64,000 bases of DNA from Eurosta solidaginis. Its lineage: Eukaryota > Arthropoda > Insecta > Diptera > Tephritidae. The DNA is taken from positions 77,337,675 to 77,401,674 of the forward strand of contig NC_090322.1 in NCBI RefSeq assembly GCF_040869045.1, written 5' to 3'. The position numbers and the translations under genes are program-made. Under the pieces are notes generated by a model. The model had not been told where the DNA came from, made no database searches, and was given only the letters and a program-made list of their open reading frames with translations. Positions 32,881 through 44,279 of the stretch are shown piece by piece. Every line of letters begins with the position of its first letter. The first letter of the stretch is position 1.

Positions 32881-34117
32881 ATAGTCCGGTTTCCTGTTGC
32901 GTCGATACTCCAACGCCTCTATCTGCGGATCAGCTTCGCAGTCATCGCCTTCCATCCTCGTTCACGTGACGTCCCGAGTAAGTGGTTCCGAATATCTTGC
33001 TTTCCTTCAACACTTGTTCCCCTTTGCGGGCTACATCACGTAGATCATGAAGGGTTCTCACTTCCGCGTTGAAAAGCATCAGCTTAAGGCTATTGTTGAC
33101 GTTCCTCTTTATGATGTCAATCAGTAAGAACTCTTCCATAGGCCCCATCAGCCGCGCATTTAGACCTATCATGTCAGTGTGGAAAAGGTCATATTCATTC
33201 GTTCTCTGTTGGTGTATTGAGATCTCCATCATGATCTCATGATCGCTTTTCAGGGCCCCAAATTCTCTTTTTAGTGAATAACACAGGAATGCATAAGCCG
33301 CGTTTGGGCTTTGTTTCGTAAACAACCAGTACCACTCTTCGGCCCGCCCAGAAAGGAATAGGTGGAAACTAGCCATTATTTGGTCGTCAGAGCATTGTGT
33401 GCGCTCACACAAGGTGTCTAGCTTAAACAGGAAGTCCGCGACGCTCCCAGTACCATCGAACGATATTTTCCAATCCTGGGGTTTTATCACTATGCTGCTC
33501 GAAGCAGGGTTAACTCGATTGACCACCGCTGGGTTTACAACCGTCAGGATTGCATTACGTTCCGTTCGATTTGCATTTCTGTTATAATTCATCGGGTGTT
33601 GTGCAGAATCAAGAGCTGCGTTGAGCTGGTCCATGTTGTTTCAGATCGTTCCCATATCCCTTCGTATTTCTTCCTGCGAGATCCGGAAAAGTTGGTGTAT
33701 CACTTCCACCAACGAGTCTCCACGAGGGGCTTGGGCACGGATCCCTGGAATATGCGCCCTATCGCTTACAGCTCCTCCAAAATTCCCATGATTTAATGGC
33801 AAATCACCAGCTCCGTCTTGTGCGTATATCGAAACATTAGTCATTAGACCCGAGATATTATGTGTGTTTATTATGGGCGCGTTAAGATTCCTAGTGATTC
33901 CCAGTCTATCCATTTTTCCGTGTTGGTCATTTTGGTCCGAGCTTGCATTCGTCTCCGCTGGACCTCCATCTCGGCTACCTACTGGTGTATGCATTGCTAG
34001 GGGACGCTTAGTCCTTGATACCGCCCCCCTTTTATTGCTACCCCGGTACTGGTTCCCTCTTAAATTGCCCAACCACTCCCGAACGCGGTGTGGCCATTCG
34101 CCCAAATGATTGGTCAT
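32881..34117 (-). pseudogene. Gag of Osvaldo-like element, copy 1
   Basis: It starts at ATG 34117 (MTNHLGEWPHRVREWLGNLR). The N-terminal 150 residues are basic and polar. A stop (TGA in place of CGA of copy 2) near 33640 separates them from the capsid-like half, 33634-32942, which has PQDWKISFDGTGSVADFLFK, LSGRAEEWYWLFTK and FNAEVRTLHDLRDVARKGEQ. These are typical of gypsy-group retrotransposon Gag. A TGA shared with copy 2 precedes the Cys cluster. The protein would form the particle shell. Confidence 0.75.
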
Positions 34118-34375
34118 GCGACATTATAGTAAAAAAAAATATTTAGTAAATTGCTGAGTCTGAGTATTGTTGTTATTAATATAAGGGAAAAGGTCAGGAT
34201 CCACCCCCGTTCACCCTATATTACCGGCGATTGTTTTTCGAGAAAAAGAAAAAAGGTATATATAAACAAAAATTCCGCGAAAATATCAATTCGATATTAA
34301 TTCGATTATCGTGTCGAACACAAAAAAATGCTGAAAAGTAAATTGATTATTTAAATATACGTGTAAGAAATATAA
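34118..34375 (-). other. Part of the leader upstream of Gag, copy 1
   Basis: AT-rich leader parallel to 41335-41600 in copy 2. At about 34375 the match breaks off and sequence from the LTR continues in the opposite orientation. Confidence 0.6.
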
Positions 34376-35173
34376 CTAAAATGAAATCAAATACAATACA
34401 AATAAAAACCAAATATACCACTAATTGAATTATAACTAGGGCGTATATCTATACTTACCACTGAGCGTATAACTAAAATCTACAGCCCAAAACTTACAAT
34501 AATAATTTAAAATTTTGGGGTTGCTAATATTCTCTTTTCCGCTTGTAGGATAAAAGATATAATAATATAATAAAATAAATTTTGTATTATTTTTAATCAT
34601 AATGCCTTGTCAATAAATATCTTGTAATTTGAAAATGGTAGTGCTGATAATCTTGTTTATTTAGAAGGCGAATGTATATCCAGGTAAGGGGCCACCGAAA
34701 ATTTGGGTGCGTCGGTGGCCATGGTTTTTGAGGGTGGGATCAGCACCGGGCGTCGCAGCAACACCCGCGGCGCCCTTTGTATATTCGGCCCTATTTATTT
34801 TCAGCTTTTTTTTTTGAAGGTTTAAATTATTTTTGTTTTCAGCGTTTGGTAGCCGGTTAGTTCCGGTTCGGTTAATTTGTTTCTTTCGCGTTTCGATTTT
34901 TTTTTTTGAATTTTGATTTGAATGTTTAACGGTCTGTCCGTGGCATCCGGTTCGACCGGACGTCGTTTTCTTTTGAATTTTAAGCGTTTTGACTCGTCTC
35001 TGCGCTTCTGTTTTTTTTTTAAGGCATGATATGACCTTTTTTCTGTTTATAGCGCAGGACGGCAAGGTTGGCAAGAACCCCGCCCAGCCGATATGACTAA
35101 CCACAGAGCACCACTAGATCATGCCAACTGCCTTCCTTGCTGATCCCATAGAAAATGCGTTTCCATAACAGAG

Positions 35174-35190
35174 GGCGCCCAACGTGGCAC
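35174..35190 (+). promoter_or_regulatory. Primer-binding site (in inverted segment)
   Basis: GGGCGCCCAACGTGGCA begins two bases after the LTR end. Copy 2 has TGGCGCCCAACGTGGC on its minus strand at 42522-42507. TGGCGCC is a common retroelement primer-site start. The matching tRNA was not identified. Confidence 0.65.
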
Positions 35191-35570
35191 CTGAGGCGCT
35201 GGTCTCGGTTGTCAGTTCGGGTCAACTTGTGAAGTTGACCATCCCATCAATCCCAGGTGAGCAGCCTCAAGAGCAGAGGGATCCATGAGACTGCACGTAG
35301 TATCCTCCGGATTTTGTATTTCACCCGGCGAGGCAGTGCTGCACACACTTAGTTTTTTTGTAGATTTGGGGCTTTGTTTTTCCGGATGTTGTCCGTAGTC
35401 GGCGTAGGTAAAAATTTATGTCCGCTAATTGGGTTTGATTTTTTTTTTTCGTTAAATTTTAATAATTTTTTTTTAGCCGAATTTGTGTTGTTAGTATGAA
35501 TGGTGTGTGTGTGATGTAAGAACCCCAGCTCATCCCACGTCGGAGGTGGTACCCTAAAATACCACCTGCA

Positions 35571-35870
35571 TTGCGACGGGTTGAGCTGGTATTCCAAGCG
35601 GCACCCTTTCCTGTCCCGCCAGTCTGGGGAGCGGCTTTTGAAACCGCTCCTTTCATTGCGGCGGAGGCAGGAGGAGTGTCCATTTTGAGCGGACGGGAGG
35701 CCCCAGCACCCCCAGCCAGTCCCAGAGGTCAGCTCCTGGAGACCGCCCCTGCGTTACGGTTGGGTGTGCTGGGACCAAACTGTGTGTGTCTGGAACTGAC
35801 CCTAATGGCCCCAACCAGTCTCGGAGGTGGGTCCCTACGACCCTCTTTGCACTGCGGTTGGGAGCACTAG
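35571..35870 (+). CDS. Conserved 99-residue leader ORF, function unknown
   Basis: ATG at 35571 opens 99 codons (MRRVELVFQAAPFPVPPVWG at the start, HCGWEH at the end). An ORF of exactly the same length and similar sequence is at 41758-42057 on the minus strand in copy 2; between the copies most changes look like single substitutions and none breaks the frame. It lies in the leader between primer site and Gag. The protein is Pro/Ala/Leu-rich with no motif that I recognise. It may be chance survival in GC-rich leader DNA or a real accessory peptide. Confidence 0.35.
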   Translation: MRRVELVFQAAPFPVPPVWGAAFETAPFIAAEAGGVSILSGREAPAPPASPRGQLLETAPALRLGVLGPNCVCLELTLMAPTSLGGGSLRPSLHCGWEH

Positions 35871-36006
35871 GGACAAGTATGAGTGATTTTTTTTTGTAAA
35901 AAAAAAAATGTTTTCTACATACCAGTGCCATCTAATGATGGGATGTCAGCATTCCCATTAACACCTAAATACAGAACTAATTTTGCAAACTTATACACGT
36001 TTTTTG

Positions 36007-37342
36007 ATTTGTATTTTTATTATTAATATTTATAATATTTATTATTTTATCGAATTTTATTTTATTATAAGTTACTTTCTTTTTGGTATATTTATTTAAA
36101 ATTTTATTGTGTTTTATTTTATTTTATCGTGTTTTTACTATTACTATTTATAATCTTTATTTATTTTATTTAATTTCAGTTTATTACATTTTACTTTGTT
36201 CTAGTTTATTTGATTTTTGGTAATTTTATTGTATTTTATTTTACTCATGTTTATATATGTATCTATATATTTATATAATTATATATATATTTCCAAAGAA
36301 AAATTAAATTATTGCCTTTTTCTTCCTTTTGGTTACCAATTCATTTTAGGTCAGCCTTATTTTTAATTTTGTTTAAAATTTACTTTTCTAAGTTCTATTA
36401 AGTATCATTTGCCTTATTCTAAAATCTGAAATTTTAGCTTTCTAACTCTAATTTCCCTTTCGGTTGAGCTTATTTAAATTTAATTATCTCTTTATTTTAA
36501 ATCTTATATTTCTATCTCTAAATTTTGCTTTCCTTGTTTATTTAATTAAGTTTTAATTATTTTCTCTTTTAAAATCTATTTAAAATCTTAGTTTCTAATT
36601 CAAAATTTTTCTGGTGTAGGTATTTAATTAAGCTTAATTGTGTTCTTATGTCAAATCTATTTTAAATCCTTGTTTTTAGCTTTAAATTTTCATTTCCTGT
36701 TTTTATTTAAATAAGTTTAATTATTATTCTCATTTAAAATCTATTTTAAATATTAGTTTCTAATTCTATGATTTATCTATTTAAGTTTCAACAACTCAAT
36801 GCTTGCTTTATCTTTTCAAACTTTTGTTTAATTATAATTATATTGGAACAGACTCATAGCTGTGCCGTAGTGGCTACTCTTGTTGTTGTGGTCGGCTATT
36901 GCAGCATGCCTATACTGGGTTCGTTGCAGCAGACCTGTGGTTGGGGCTCTGCATTGTTGTCTTGGCTGGTGGTTGTCGTTGCCGATGGTTGGTGGCGCTG
37001 GCGGTTGATGCGCTCGAAGATGCGCAGACGATGATTACAGCGCACGTGGTGTCGCGCTGGTGGTTGATGCGCTCGAAGACGGCGCAGTCGATGATTACAG
37101 CGTACGTGGTGTCGCGCTGGTGGTTGTTGCGCTCGAAGACGGCGCAGTTGATGATTACAGCGCACGTGGTGTCGCGCTGGTGGTTGATGCGCTCGAAGAT
37201 GGCGCCAAGGATGGTAACGCGCGGTGGAGCGCTGGTGGTTGTCGCGCTCGAAAATGGCGCAGTCAAGTATGGTACCGCGCGCGGTGTGGCGCGCTGGCGG
37301 TTGGTGCGCTCGAAAATGCGCAGACGATGATTATAGCGCGCG
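36007..37342 (-). repeat. 5' LTR portion of Osvaldo-like element, copy 1
   Basis: AT-rich LTR sequence parallel to 43330-44664. It ends where the 17.6-like element is inserted at the GC-rich minisatellite. The remainder of the LTR, on the far side of that insert, is absent because the tandem junction at 38955 cuts in first. Confidence 0.75.
36950..37342. repeat. 60-bp minisatellite, copy 1 LTR
   Basis: The word GATTACAG recurs at 37033, 37093 and 37153, giving an exact 60-bp period. Units read GTGGTGTCGCGCTGGTGGTT and GCGCTCGAAGACGGCGCAGT. Because 60 is a multiple of 3, frames stay open and yield repetitive translations on both strands. Confidence 0.9.
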
Positions 37343-38379
37343 AGTTATATTATGATTAATTTATATTGTACTTGTTCAGTTAATTATTACTATAAACTTT
37401 AAATAATTTTGTATGAGAAATATTTTCTTATATTCATAGAAAAAATGATTTTAGATTTTCATTTTATCTATCAAAAATTTTCATTGTAAGAAATATTTAT
37501 GAAAAGAATAGTTTTAATAAACAAATATATAAAAATATATCTACAAATTTATTTGGCGCAGTCTACGGTTCAACCTAAACTCAAGGTCAACAAAAGCCGT
37601 TTCTTAAAAAAACGATTGATACAAGCGATATAAAAACGCCTAAAAGCAGATTAAAAATTTTATAGCTACAATCAAAAAGAACATTTTATAGCAAATTTTA
37701 TCTCCAATCAACAAGAACATTTTATAGCACAATTTGAAAACCTAAATGCAGACTAGGAGAACCAAAAAAAGAAATTCAATATACCACGCCCATCAAACAA
37801 AAGCTATTGCAGACTAGGAGAACCAAAGAAAAGAAGAAATTCAATATACTACACCCATCGAACAAAAGCCATTGCAAAAGAAATCGATCTACAACCAAGT
37901 CATAGTCAAAAATATAAAAATGGCCTTACAATTAACTCCTCAAGGATGCCCAGCACATTAAAGAATTCAGAGGTGACGGTAATTATGCATTAACTTCATT
38001 TATTAGGGAAGTTGAATCAGTGCTATCTATATGTAATACGGAACAGCAAATGGAAGATTATATTCATTATAGAGTAATTCTAAATAAAATTCAAGGGTTA
38101 GCTCTTAATACAATTTGGGTTTTAGGGCCTAACCCAATTTGGGAAGCCACTAAAAAAGTGTTAATTAAAAATTTCGGAATTAAAGAGTCTTATCATACTC
38201 TTTATCAACAAGGGTTTTCTATTAAAAATTGCGGAATACAAAATTATTTTAATAAAATGTATGGAATTTTGGGTAAAATTAATGAGAAATAGGAATTTAA
38301 CGAGAAAACCCCGGTTGAATTTAGTCCTTAGAACGTAGAAAAAATTATATTAAAAACATTTTTAAATAATATAGATTTA
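37343..38379 (+). mobile_element. 17.6/297-like gypsy element, 5' part only (copy 1)
   Basis: The LTR runs 37343-37554 (AGTTATATTATG to ACAAATTTATTT), preceded by CGCG (37339-37342), the likely 4-bp target duplication (matched at 52077-52080 in copy 2). The primer site TGGCGCAGTC follows at 37554. The leader contains a roughly 62-bp direct repeat (GACTAGGAGAACCAAA units near 37752 and 37812). The gag start lies at 37920. The element is cut off by the tandem junction inside its nested Harbinger-like element. Confidence 0.8.
37920..38379 (+). pseudogene. Gag N-terminal part, 17.6-like element, copy 1
   Basis: ATG 37920 begins MALQLTPQ; a frame change follows within 10 codons. The main open piece, 38020-38292, reads SICNTEQQMEDYIHYRVILN, then NPIWEATKKVLIKNFG and YHTLYQQGFSIKNCG, like the capsid region of errantivirus-group Gag. 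A TAG ends it at 38292 (NEK-stop). The frame goes on to FLNNIDL, where the Harbinger-like element is inserted at TTA (38377-38379). Confidence 0.65.
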
Positions 38380-38955
38380 CGGCCCTATTCTGTGCACTTG
38401 ACAAATTCACCATCTTGCTTATTTGTCAAGTTTGACAATTTATCAAGTAATTGCTATTCTATGTAAAAAATAAAAAGCTTTTTCGCTGACAAATTGTCAA
38501 TAAGTCAAACGCTCTTCATAATTTAATTTATACGGATAAATTTAAATTAGAATTCTGTTATTGTGCGATCGAGAGAAAATGGAAGAACATTTATTACTTT
38601 CGCTATTATTGTGGGAAGATCCTCCTGTGGTTTTTGCGGGTAATTCGGGATGGTTTTTGAGACTCCCTCGGGATCCTCCCGGGGTCATTTGGGGGACATT
38701 CTGGGATGGTTTTTGGGACTCCCTCGGGGTCATTTGGGGGCCATTCTGGGATGGTTTTGGGGACTCCCTCGGGGTCATTTGGGGGACATTTCGGGATGGT
38801 TTTGGGGACTCCCTCGGGTCCTCCCGGGGTCATTTGGGGGACATTCTGGGGTGGTTTTGGGGACTCCATCGGGGTAATTTGGGGGATATTCTGGGATGGT
38901 TTTGGGACTCCATCGGGGTAATTCGGGGGACATTCCAGGATGGTTTTGGGGACTC
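38380..38955. mobile_element. Harbinger-like palindromic element, left arm only
   Basis: It begins CGGCCCTATTCTGTGCACTT after target TTA and enters the 45-bp minisatellite (GGGATGGTTTTGGGGACTCC, CTCGGGGTCATTTGGGGGAC). It is cut at 38955 within a unit (GGGGACTCCCTC), where Osvaldo-like RT sequence (GAGTAGCCTGTC) follows. The complete version is at 45688-47706. Confidence 0.75.
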
Positions 38956-39732
38956 CCTCGAGTAGCCTGTCTATCTCTCTAAAACTTCGGCTTGCCCCGT
39001 TGGCGAAAGAGGGAAATTATTGCTTTTTATAGGAGCCGCATCACCAGTATCAATGTGATGCTGCACTAACTTCGTTTGCCCCAGACCTAAATTTTCAAAT
39101 ACAGGAAAGGCCTCTATGACCTTCTGTAAATATTTTCTCCAGGTTGGTGACAAATCATGGAGATAAATTTCATCGTCCTTTTCATTGCTGACCTCTATGC
39201 ACTCTACACTTGGAAATATTTCGGTAACTAACGCAAATGCTCTCCAAAAATCAACGCCGAAGTAAGCTTTTTGAAGAAGCGAAGGGACAAGGTAAAAACG
39301 AATAACCTTAGTGGAATTTTTGAAGGTGATCGGTACAGTTATCAAGCCTAAGATTTTCTGCTTGTTGTCACCCGCGGTATATATGAACGCTTGTAGGGGA
39401 TGATAATCCAAGCCGTTATCTTCATCCCCAAGATGGAGACAACCCCACAATAAAATTGTCTTTATTTTTGCATTAACGAGAGGCCTTTCATCCTCCGTTA
39501 GCATTAGCGTGGTGGTTTGCAGCAATCTACGCTCCTTTACTCTCTGCTTATATCTTTTCCTGCACCTCAAAATATTTTCTGATACCGGTTGATTTCCAAA
39601 AATCGCGTGCCTTACTCGCTCGTACCTATGTTCCCTTTCTTCTAGATTAAATGGAAAATGCGTTCGGCAAGCGGCATCCCTATGCTGGCGTTGCAGAATT
39701 CTGCTCGGTTCGCCCATCGCGGATGAGGACAT
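38956..39732 (-). pseudogene. Protease region and start of RT, copy 2
   Basis: The frame 39732-38971 (253 residues) reads SSAMGEPSRILQRQHRD, a basic RCRKRYKQRVKERR stretch, then DNGLDYHPLQAFIY, KILGLITVPITF, FGVDFWRAFAL and HHIDTGDAAPIK. The last is the standard gypsy pre-RT motif. Around 39455-39430 the catalytic loop of the protease is missing or shifted: KIKTILLWGCLHLGDE replaces a D-S/T-G loop. The last residues, AEVLER, lie at the tandem junction. Confidence 0.75.
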
Positions 39733-40065
39733 TGGACTATCGGAATCGGAACTGTTGGAATTATCTGTACTGTTAGGAAAAAGTTACTATTACCTTTGGG
39801 TACTCCTTCGCCAGGGTGCCACTACTCCTCGGAAGCTCTCCACCTCCATGCAACTCTATACCTGCGAGAGACCTACTCTCTGGTTAAGCGCACGGGACGA
39901 CGCCTCGAGCACTGGCTGGTATGATGGCTATGATACCGAACGATTTTTCCCCGTCTTCTCGCCCAGTTACTGGTTTAGCTGCATACGTTGGTCCCTAGGG
40001 CATTTTGAAGTAAATACTCCCCTATGCCTACATTTAAAACAAAACGGATTCCTGGCCTGACAATT
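39733..40065 (-). pseudogene. Gag C-terminal Cys cluster and linker, copy 2
   Basis: After the stop at about 40066, the same frame reads NCQARNPFCFKCRHRGVFTS and then KCP, a zinc-knuckle-like cluster. Both copies carry TGA at the position before NCQ, so the stop was already in their common ancestor or marks the true Gag end. Confidence 0.5.
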
Positions 40066-41334
40066 TCAACACTGGATTCCTGAATAGTCCGGTTTCCTGT
40101 TGCGTCGATACTCCAACGCCTCTATCTGCGGATCAGCTTCGCAGTCATCTCCTTCCATCCTCGTGGCCGGGGTTATCGTGCGGGCCTCGTTCACGTGACG
40201 TCCCGAGTAAGTGGTTCCCAATATCTTGCTTTCCATCAATACTTGTTCCCCTTTGCGGGCTACATCACGTAGATCATGAAGGGTTCTCACTTCCGCGTTG
40301 AAAAGCATCAGCTTAAGGCTACTGTTAACGTTCCTCTTTATGATGTCAATAAGTAAGAGATCTTCCATAGGCTCCATCAGCCGTGCATTTAGACTTATCA
40401 TGTCAGTGTGGAAAACGTCATATGATTCATTCGTTCTCTGTTTGCGCATTGACATCTCCATCATGATCTCATGATCGCTTTTCAGGGCCCCAAATTCTCT
40501 TTTTAGTGAATAACACAGGAATGCATAAGCCGCGTTTGGGTTTTGTTTCGTAAACAACCAGTAGCACTCTTCGGCCCGCCCAAAAAGGAATAGGTGGAAA
40601 CTAGCCATTATTTGGTCGTCAGAGCATTGTGTGCGCTCACACAAGGTGTCTAGCTTAAACAAGAAGTCCGCGACGCTCCCAGTACCATCGAACGATATTT
40701 TCCAATCCTGGGGTTTTACCACTATGCTGCTCGAAGCAGGGTTAACTCGATTGACGACCGCTGGGTTTACAGCCGTCGGGATTGCATAACGTTCCGTTCG
40801 ACTCGTATTTCTGTTATAATTCATCGGGTGTTGTGCAGACTCAAGAGCTGCGTTGAGTAGGTCCATGTTGTTTCGGATCGTTCCTACCTCCCTTGGTATT
40901 TCTTCCTGCGAGATCCGGAAAAGTTGGTGTAGCACTTCCACCAACGAGTCTCCACGAGGGGCTTCGGCACGGATCCCTGGGTTATGCGCCCTATCGCTTG
41001 CAGCTCCTCCAAAGCACCAGCTCCGTCTTGTGCGTATATCAACACATTTGTCATTAGACCCGAGATATTATGTGTGTTTATTAGGGGCGCGTTAAGATTC
41101 CTGGTGCTTCCCGGTCTATCAATTTTTCCGTGTTGGTCATTTTGGTCCGAGCTTGCATTCGTCTCCGCTGGATCTACATCTCGGCTACCTACTGGTGTAT
41201 GCATCACTAGGGGACGCTTAGTCCTTGATACCGCTCCCCTATTATTGCTACCCCGGTACTGTTTCCCTCTTAAATTGCCCCACCACTCCCGAACGCGGTG
41301 TTCCTGGTAGCCATTCGCTCAAACGATTGGTCAT
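40066..41334 (-). pseudogene. Gag of Osvaldo-like element, copy 2
   Basis: The start ATG is at 41334. The N-terminal half (41334-40884) has one or two frame changes (an extra CTACCAGGA-like insert near 41310 and a deletion near 41015). The capsid-like half, 40944-40066, is open for 292 residues: VLHQLFRISQEEI, PQDWKISFDGTGSVADFLFK, AYAFLCYSLKREFGALKSDH and FNAEVRTLHDLRDVARKGEQ, ending EYRRNRKPDYSGIQC. It matches copy 1 closely and shows which copy 1 stops are secondary. Confidence 0.75.
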
Positions 41335-42506
41335 GCGACATTATAGTAAAAAAAATTTTTTTAGTAAATTGCTGAGTCTGAGTATTGTTGTTATTAATAT
41401 AAGGGCAGTTAGGGGTTAGGAAAAGGTCAGCATCCACCCCCGTTAATCCTATATTACCGGCAATTGTTTTTCGACGAAAAGAAAAAAAAGGTATATTTAA
41501 ACAAAAATTCCGCGAAAATATCAATTCGATTATCGTATCGAACACAAAAAAATGCTGAAAAATAAATTGATTATTTAAATATTCGTGTAAGAAATATAAT
41601 TGAAATATACGTGTAAGAAATATCAAAAAACGTGTATAAGTTTGCAAAATTAGTTCTGTATTTAGGTGTTAATGGGAATGCTGACATCCCATCATTAGAA
41701 GGCACTGGTATGTAGAAAACACTTTTTTTTACAAAAAAAAATCACTCATGCTTATCCCTAGTGCTTCCAACCGCAGTGCAAAGGGGGTCGTAGGGACCCA
41801 CCTCTGAGACTGGTTGGGGCCATTAGGGTCAGTTCCAGACACACACAGTTTGGTCCCAGCACACCCAACCGTAACGCAGGGGCGGTCTCCAGGAGCTGAC
41901 CTTTGGGCCTGGCTGGGGTTGCTGGAGCCTCCCGTCCACTCAAACTGGACACTCCCCCTGCTTCCGCCGCAATGAAAGGAGCGGTTTCAAAAGCCGCTCC
42001 CCAGATTGGCGGGACAGGAGAGGGTGGCGCTTGGAATCCCAGCTCAACCCGTCGCAATGCAGGTGGTATTCTAGGGTACCACCTCTGACGTGGGATGAGC
42101 TGGGGTCCTTACATCACACACACACCATTCATACTAACAACACAAATTCCGCTAAAAAAAAAATTATTAAAATTTAACGAAAAAAAATCAAACCCAATTA
42201 GCGGACATAAATTTTTACCTACGCCGACTACGGACAACATCCGGAAAAACAAAGCCCCAAATCTACAAAAAAAACTAAGGATGTGCAGCACTGCCTCACC
42301 GGGTGAAATACAAAATCCGGAGGATACGACGTGCAGTCTCGTGCATCCCTCAGCTACTGTCCCCAAAGACCACTCCGGACAACTCGATCCGACAAACCAT
42401 CCCACCGCACGCAGGTGGCTGCTCTTGAGGCTGCACACCTGGGACTGATGGGATGGTCAACTTCACAAGTTGAACCGAACTGACCACCGAGACCAGCGCC
42501 TCAAGT
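41335..42506 (-). other. Leader of Osvaldo-like element, copy 2
   Basis: About 1.17 kb between primer site and Gag, very long for a leader. It has an AT-rich part next to Gag and a GC-rich part carrying the 99-residue ORF. The segment 41625-42506 is inverted in copy 1. Confidence 0.7.
41758..42057 (-). CDS. Conserved 99-residue leader ORF, copy 2
   Basis: It has the same length as the ORF at 35571-35870 and starts MRRVELGFQAPPSPVPPIWG. About one residue in ten differs. No domain is recognised. See the copy 1 entry for alternatives. Confidence 0.35.
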   Translation of the reverse strand: MRRVELGFQAPPSPVPPIWGAAFETAPFIAAEAGGVSSLSGREAPATPARPKGQLLETAPALRLGVLGPNCVCLELTLMAPTSLRGGSLRPPLHCGWKH

Positions 42507-42522
42507 GCCACGTTGGGCGCCA
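42507..42522 (-). promoter_or_regulatory. Primer-binding site of Osvaldo-like element, copy 2
   Basis: Minus strand TGGCGCCCAACGTGGC, two bases downstream of the LTR end CCATAACA. It shows that the LTR ends at 42525 and that the sequence to the right is LTR. Confidence 0.75.
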
Positions 42523-44279
42523 TCTGTTATGGAAACTCATTTTCTATGGGATCAGCAAGGAAGGCAGTTGGCATGATCTAGTGGTGCTCTGTGGTTAGTC
42601 ATGTCGGCTGGGCGGGGTTCTTGCCAACATTGCCATCCTGCGCCATAAACAGAAAAAAGTTCATATCATGCCTTAAAAAAAAACAAAAGCGCAGAGACGA
42701 GTCAAAACGCTTAAAATTCAAAAGAAAACGACATCCGATCGAACCGAATGCCACAGACAGACCGTTAAACATTCAAATCAAAATTCAAAAAAAAAAAATC
42801 GAAACGCGAAAGAAACAAATTAACCGAACCGGAAGTAACCGGTTACCAAACGCTGAAAACAAAAATAATTTAAACCTTCAAAAAAAAAGCTGAAAAATTA
42901 AAACAAAAAAATAAATAGATCCGAATATACATAGGGGCGCCGCGGGTTTTGTTGCGACGCCCGGTGCAGATCCCACCCTCAAAAACCATGGCCACCGACG
43001 CACCTAAATTTTCGGTGGCCCCTTACCTAGATATACCTTCGCCCTCTAAATAAACAAGAATATCAGCACTCCCATTTTTAAATTACAAGATATTTATTGA
43101 CAAGCCATTATGAATAAATATAATACAAATTCATTTTATTATATTATTATATCATTTACCCTACAAGCGGAAGAGAGAATATTGCAACCCCAAAATTTTA
43201 AATTATTATTGTAAGTTTTGGGCTGTAGATTTTAGTTATACGCTCAGTGGTAAGTATAGCTATATGCCCTAGTTATAATTCAATTAGTGGTATATTTGGT
43301 TTTTATTTGTATTGTATTTGATTTGATTTTAGATATTTCATTTGTATTTTTATTATTAATATATATAATCTTTATTATTTTATCGAATTTTTTTTTATTA
43401 TAAGTTACTTTCTTTTTGGTATATTTATTTAAAATTTTATTGTGTTTTATTTTATTTTATCGTATTTTTACTATTACTGTTTATAATCTTTATTTATTTT
43501 ATTTAATTTCATTTTATTTCATTTTACTTTATTATAGTTTATTAGATTTTTGGTAGTTTTAGGGTAATTTTATTATATTTTATTTTACCTACGTTTATAT
43601 ACGTATCTATATATTTATATAATTATATATATATATATTTCCAAAGAAAAATTTAATTATTGCCTTTTTCTTCCTTTTGGTTACCAATTCATTTTAGGTC
43701 AGCCTTATTTTTAATTTTGTTTAAACTTTACTTTTCTAAGTTCTATTAAGTATCATTTGCCTTATTCTAAATTTCTGAAATTTTAGCTTTCTAACTCTAA
43801 TTTCCCTTTCGTTTGTGCTTATTTTAATTTAATTATCTCTTTATTTTAAATCTTATATTTCTATCTCTAAATTTTTCTTTTCTTGTTTATTTAAGTAAGT
43901 TTTAAATATTTTCTCATTTAAAATCTATTTTAAATCTTAGTTTCTAATTCTAAATTTTTCTTGTGTAGGTATTTAATTAAGTTTAATTGTGTTCTTATCT
44001 CAAATCTATTTTAAATCCTTGTTTCTAGCTTTAAATTTTCCTTTCCTGTTTTTATTTAAATAAGTTTAATTATTTTCTCATTTAAAATCTATTTTAAATC
44101 TTAGTTTATAATTCTATGATTTATCTATTTAAGTTTTAACAAATCAATGCTTGCTTTATCTTTTCAAACTTTTGTTTAATTATATTATATTGGAACAGAC
44201 TCATAGCTGTGCCGTAGTGGCTATTCTTGTTATTGTGGCCGGCTATTGCAGCATGCCTATACTGGGTTCGTTGCAGCAG

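Larger units (their letters stand above)
34376..36006 (+). other. Inverted segment: LTR end, primer site and leader
   Basis: This 1.63-kb segment is the reverse complement of the corresponding part of copy 2 (about 41625-43330). On the plus strand it reads LTR end (…CCATAACA at 35171), primer site, then leader to 36006. At 36006 the sequence jumps back to LTR interior in the original orientation (TTGTATTTTTATTATTAATA). Both breakpoints lie in AT-rich DNA. Confidence 0.8.
19568..38955 (-). mobile_element. Osvaldo/Ulysses-like gypsy retrotransposon, copy 1
   Basis: This minus-strand element has a 3' LTR at 19568-25324, a 3' noncoding region to about 25950, then integrase, RNase H, RT, protease, Gag and leader running rightward to 36006 and a broken 5' LTR beyond. 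A jockey-type element (28108-31740) is inserted in the RT. Part of the leader and LTR (34376-36006) is inverted. A 17.6-like element begins inside the LTR at 37343. The right end is cut at 38955, where copy 2 begins. Placement in the Osvaldo group is from the pol and Gag style and is not certain. Confidence 0.75.

Noticed and set aside
34661..35104. 147-residue open frame, also seen in part at 42591-42893
   Set aside because: It lies antisense within the Osvaldo-like LTR, is Lys/Asn-rich from A-rich DNA and is interrupted in the other copies.
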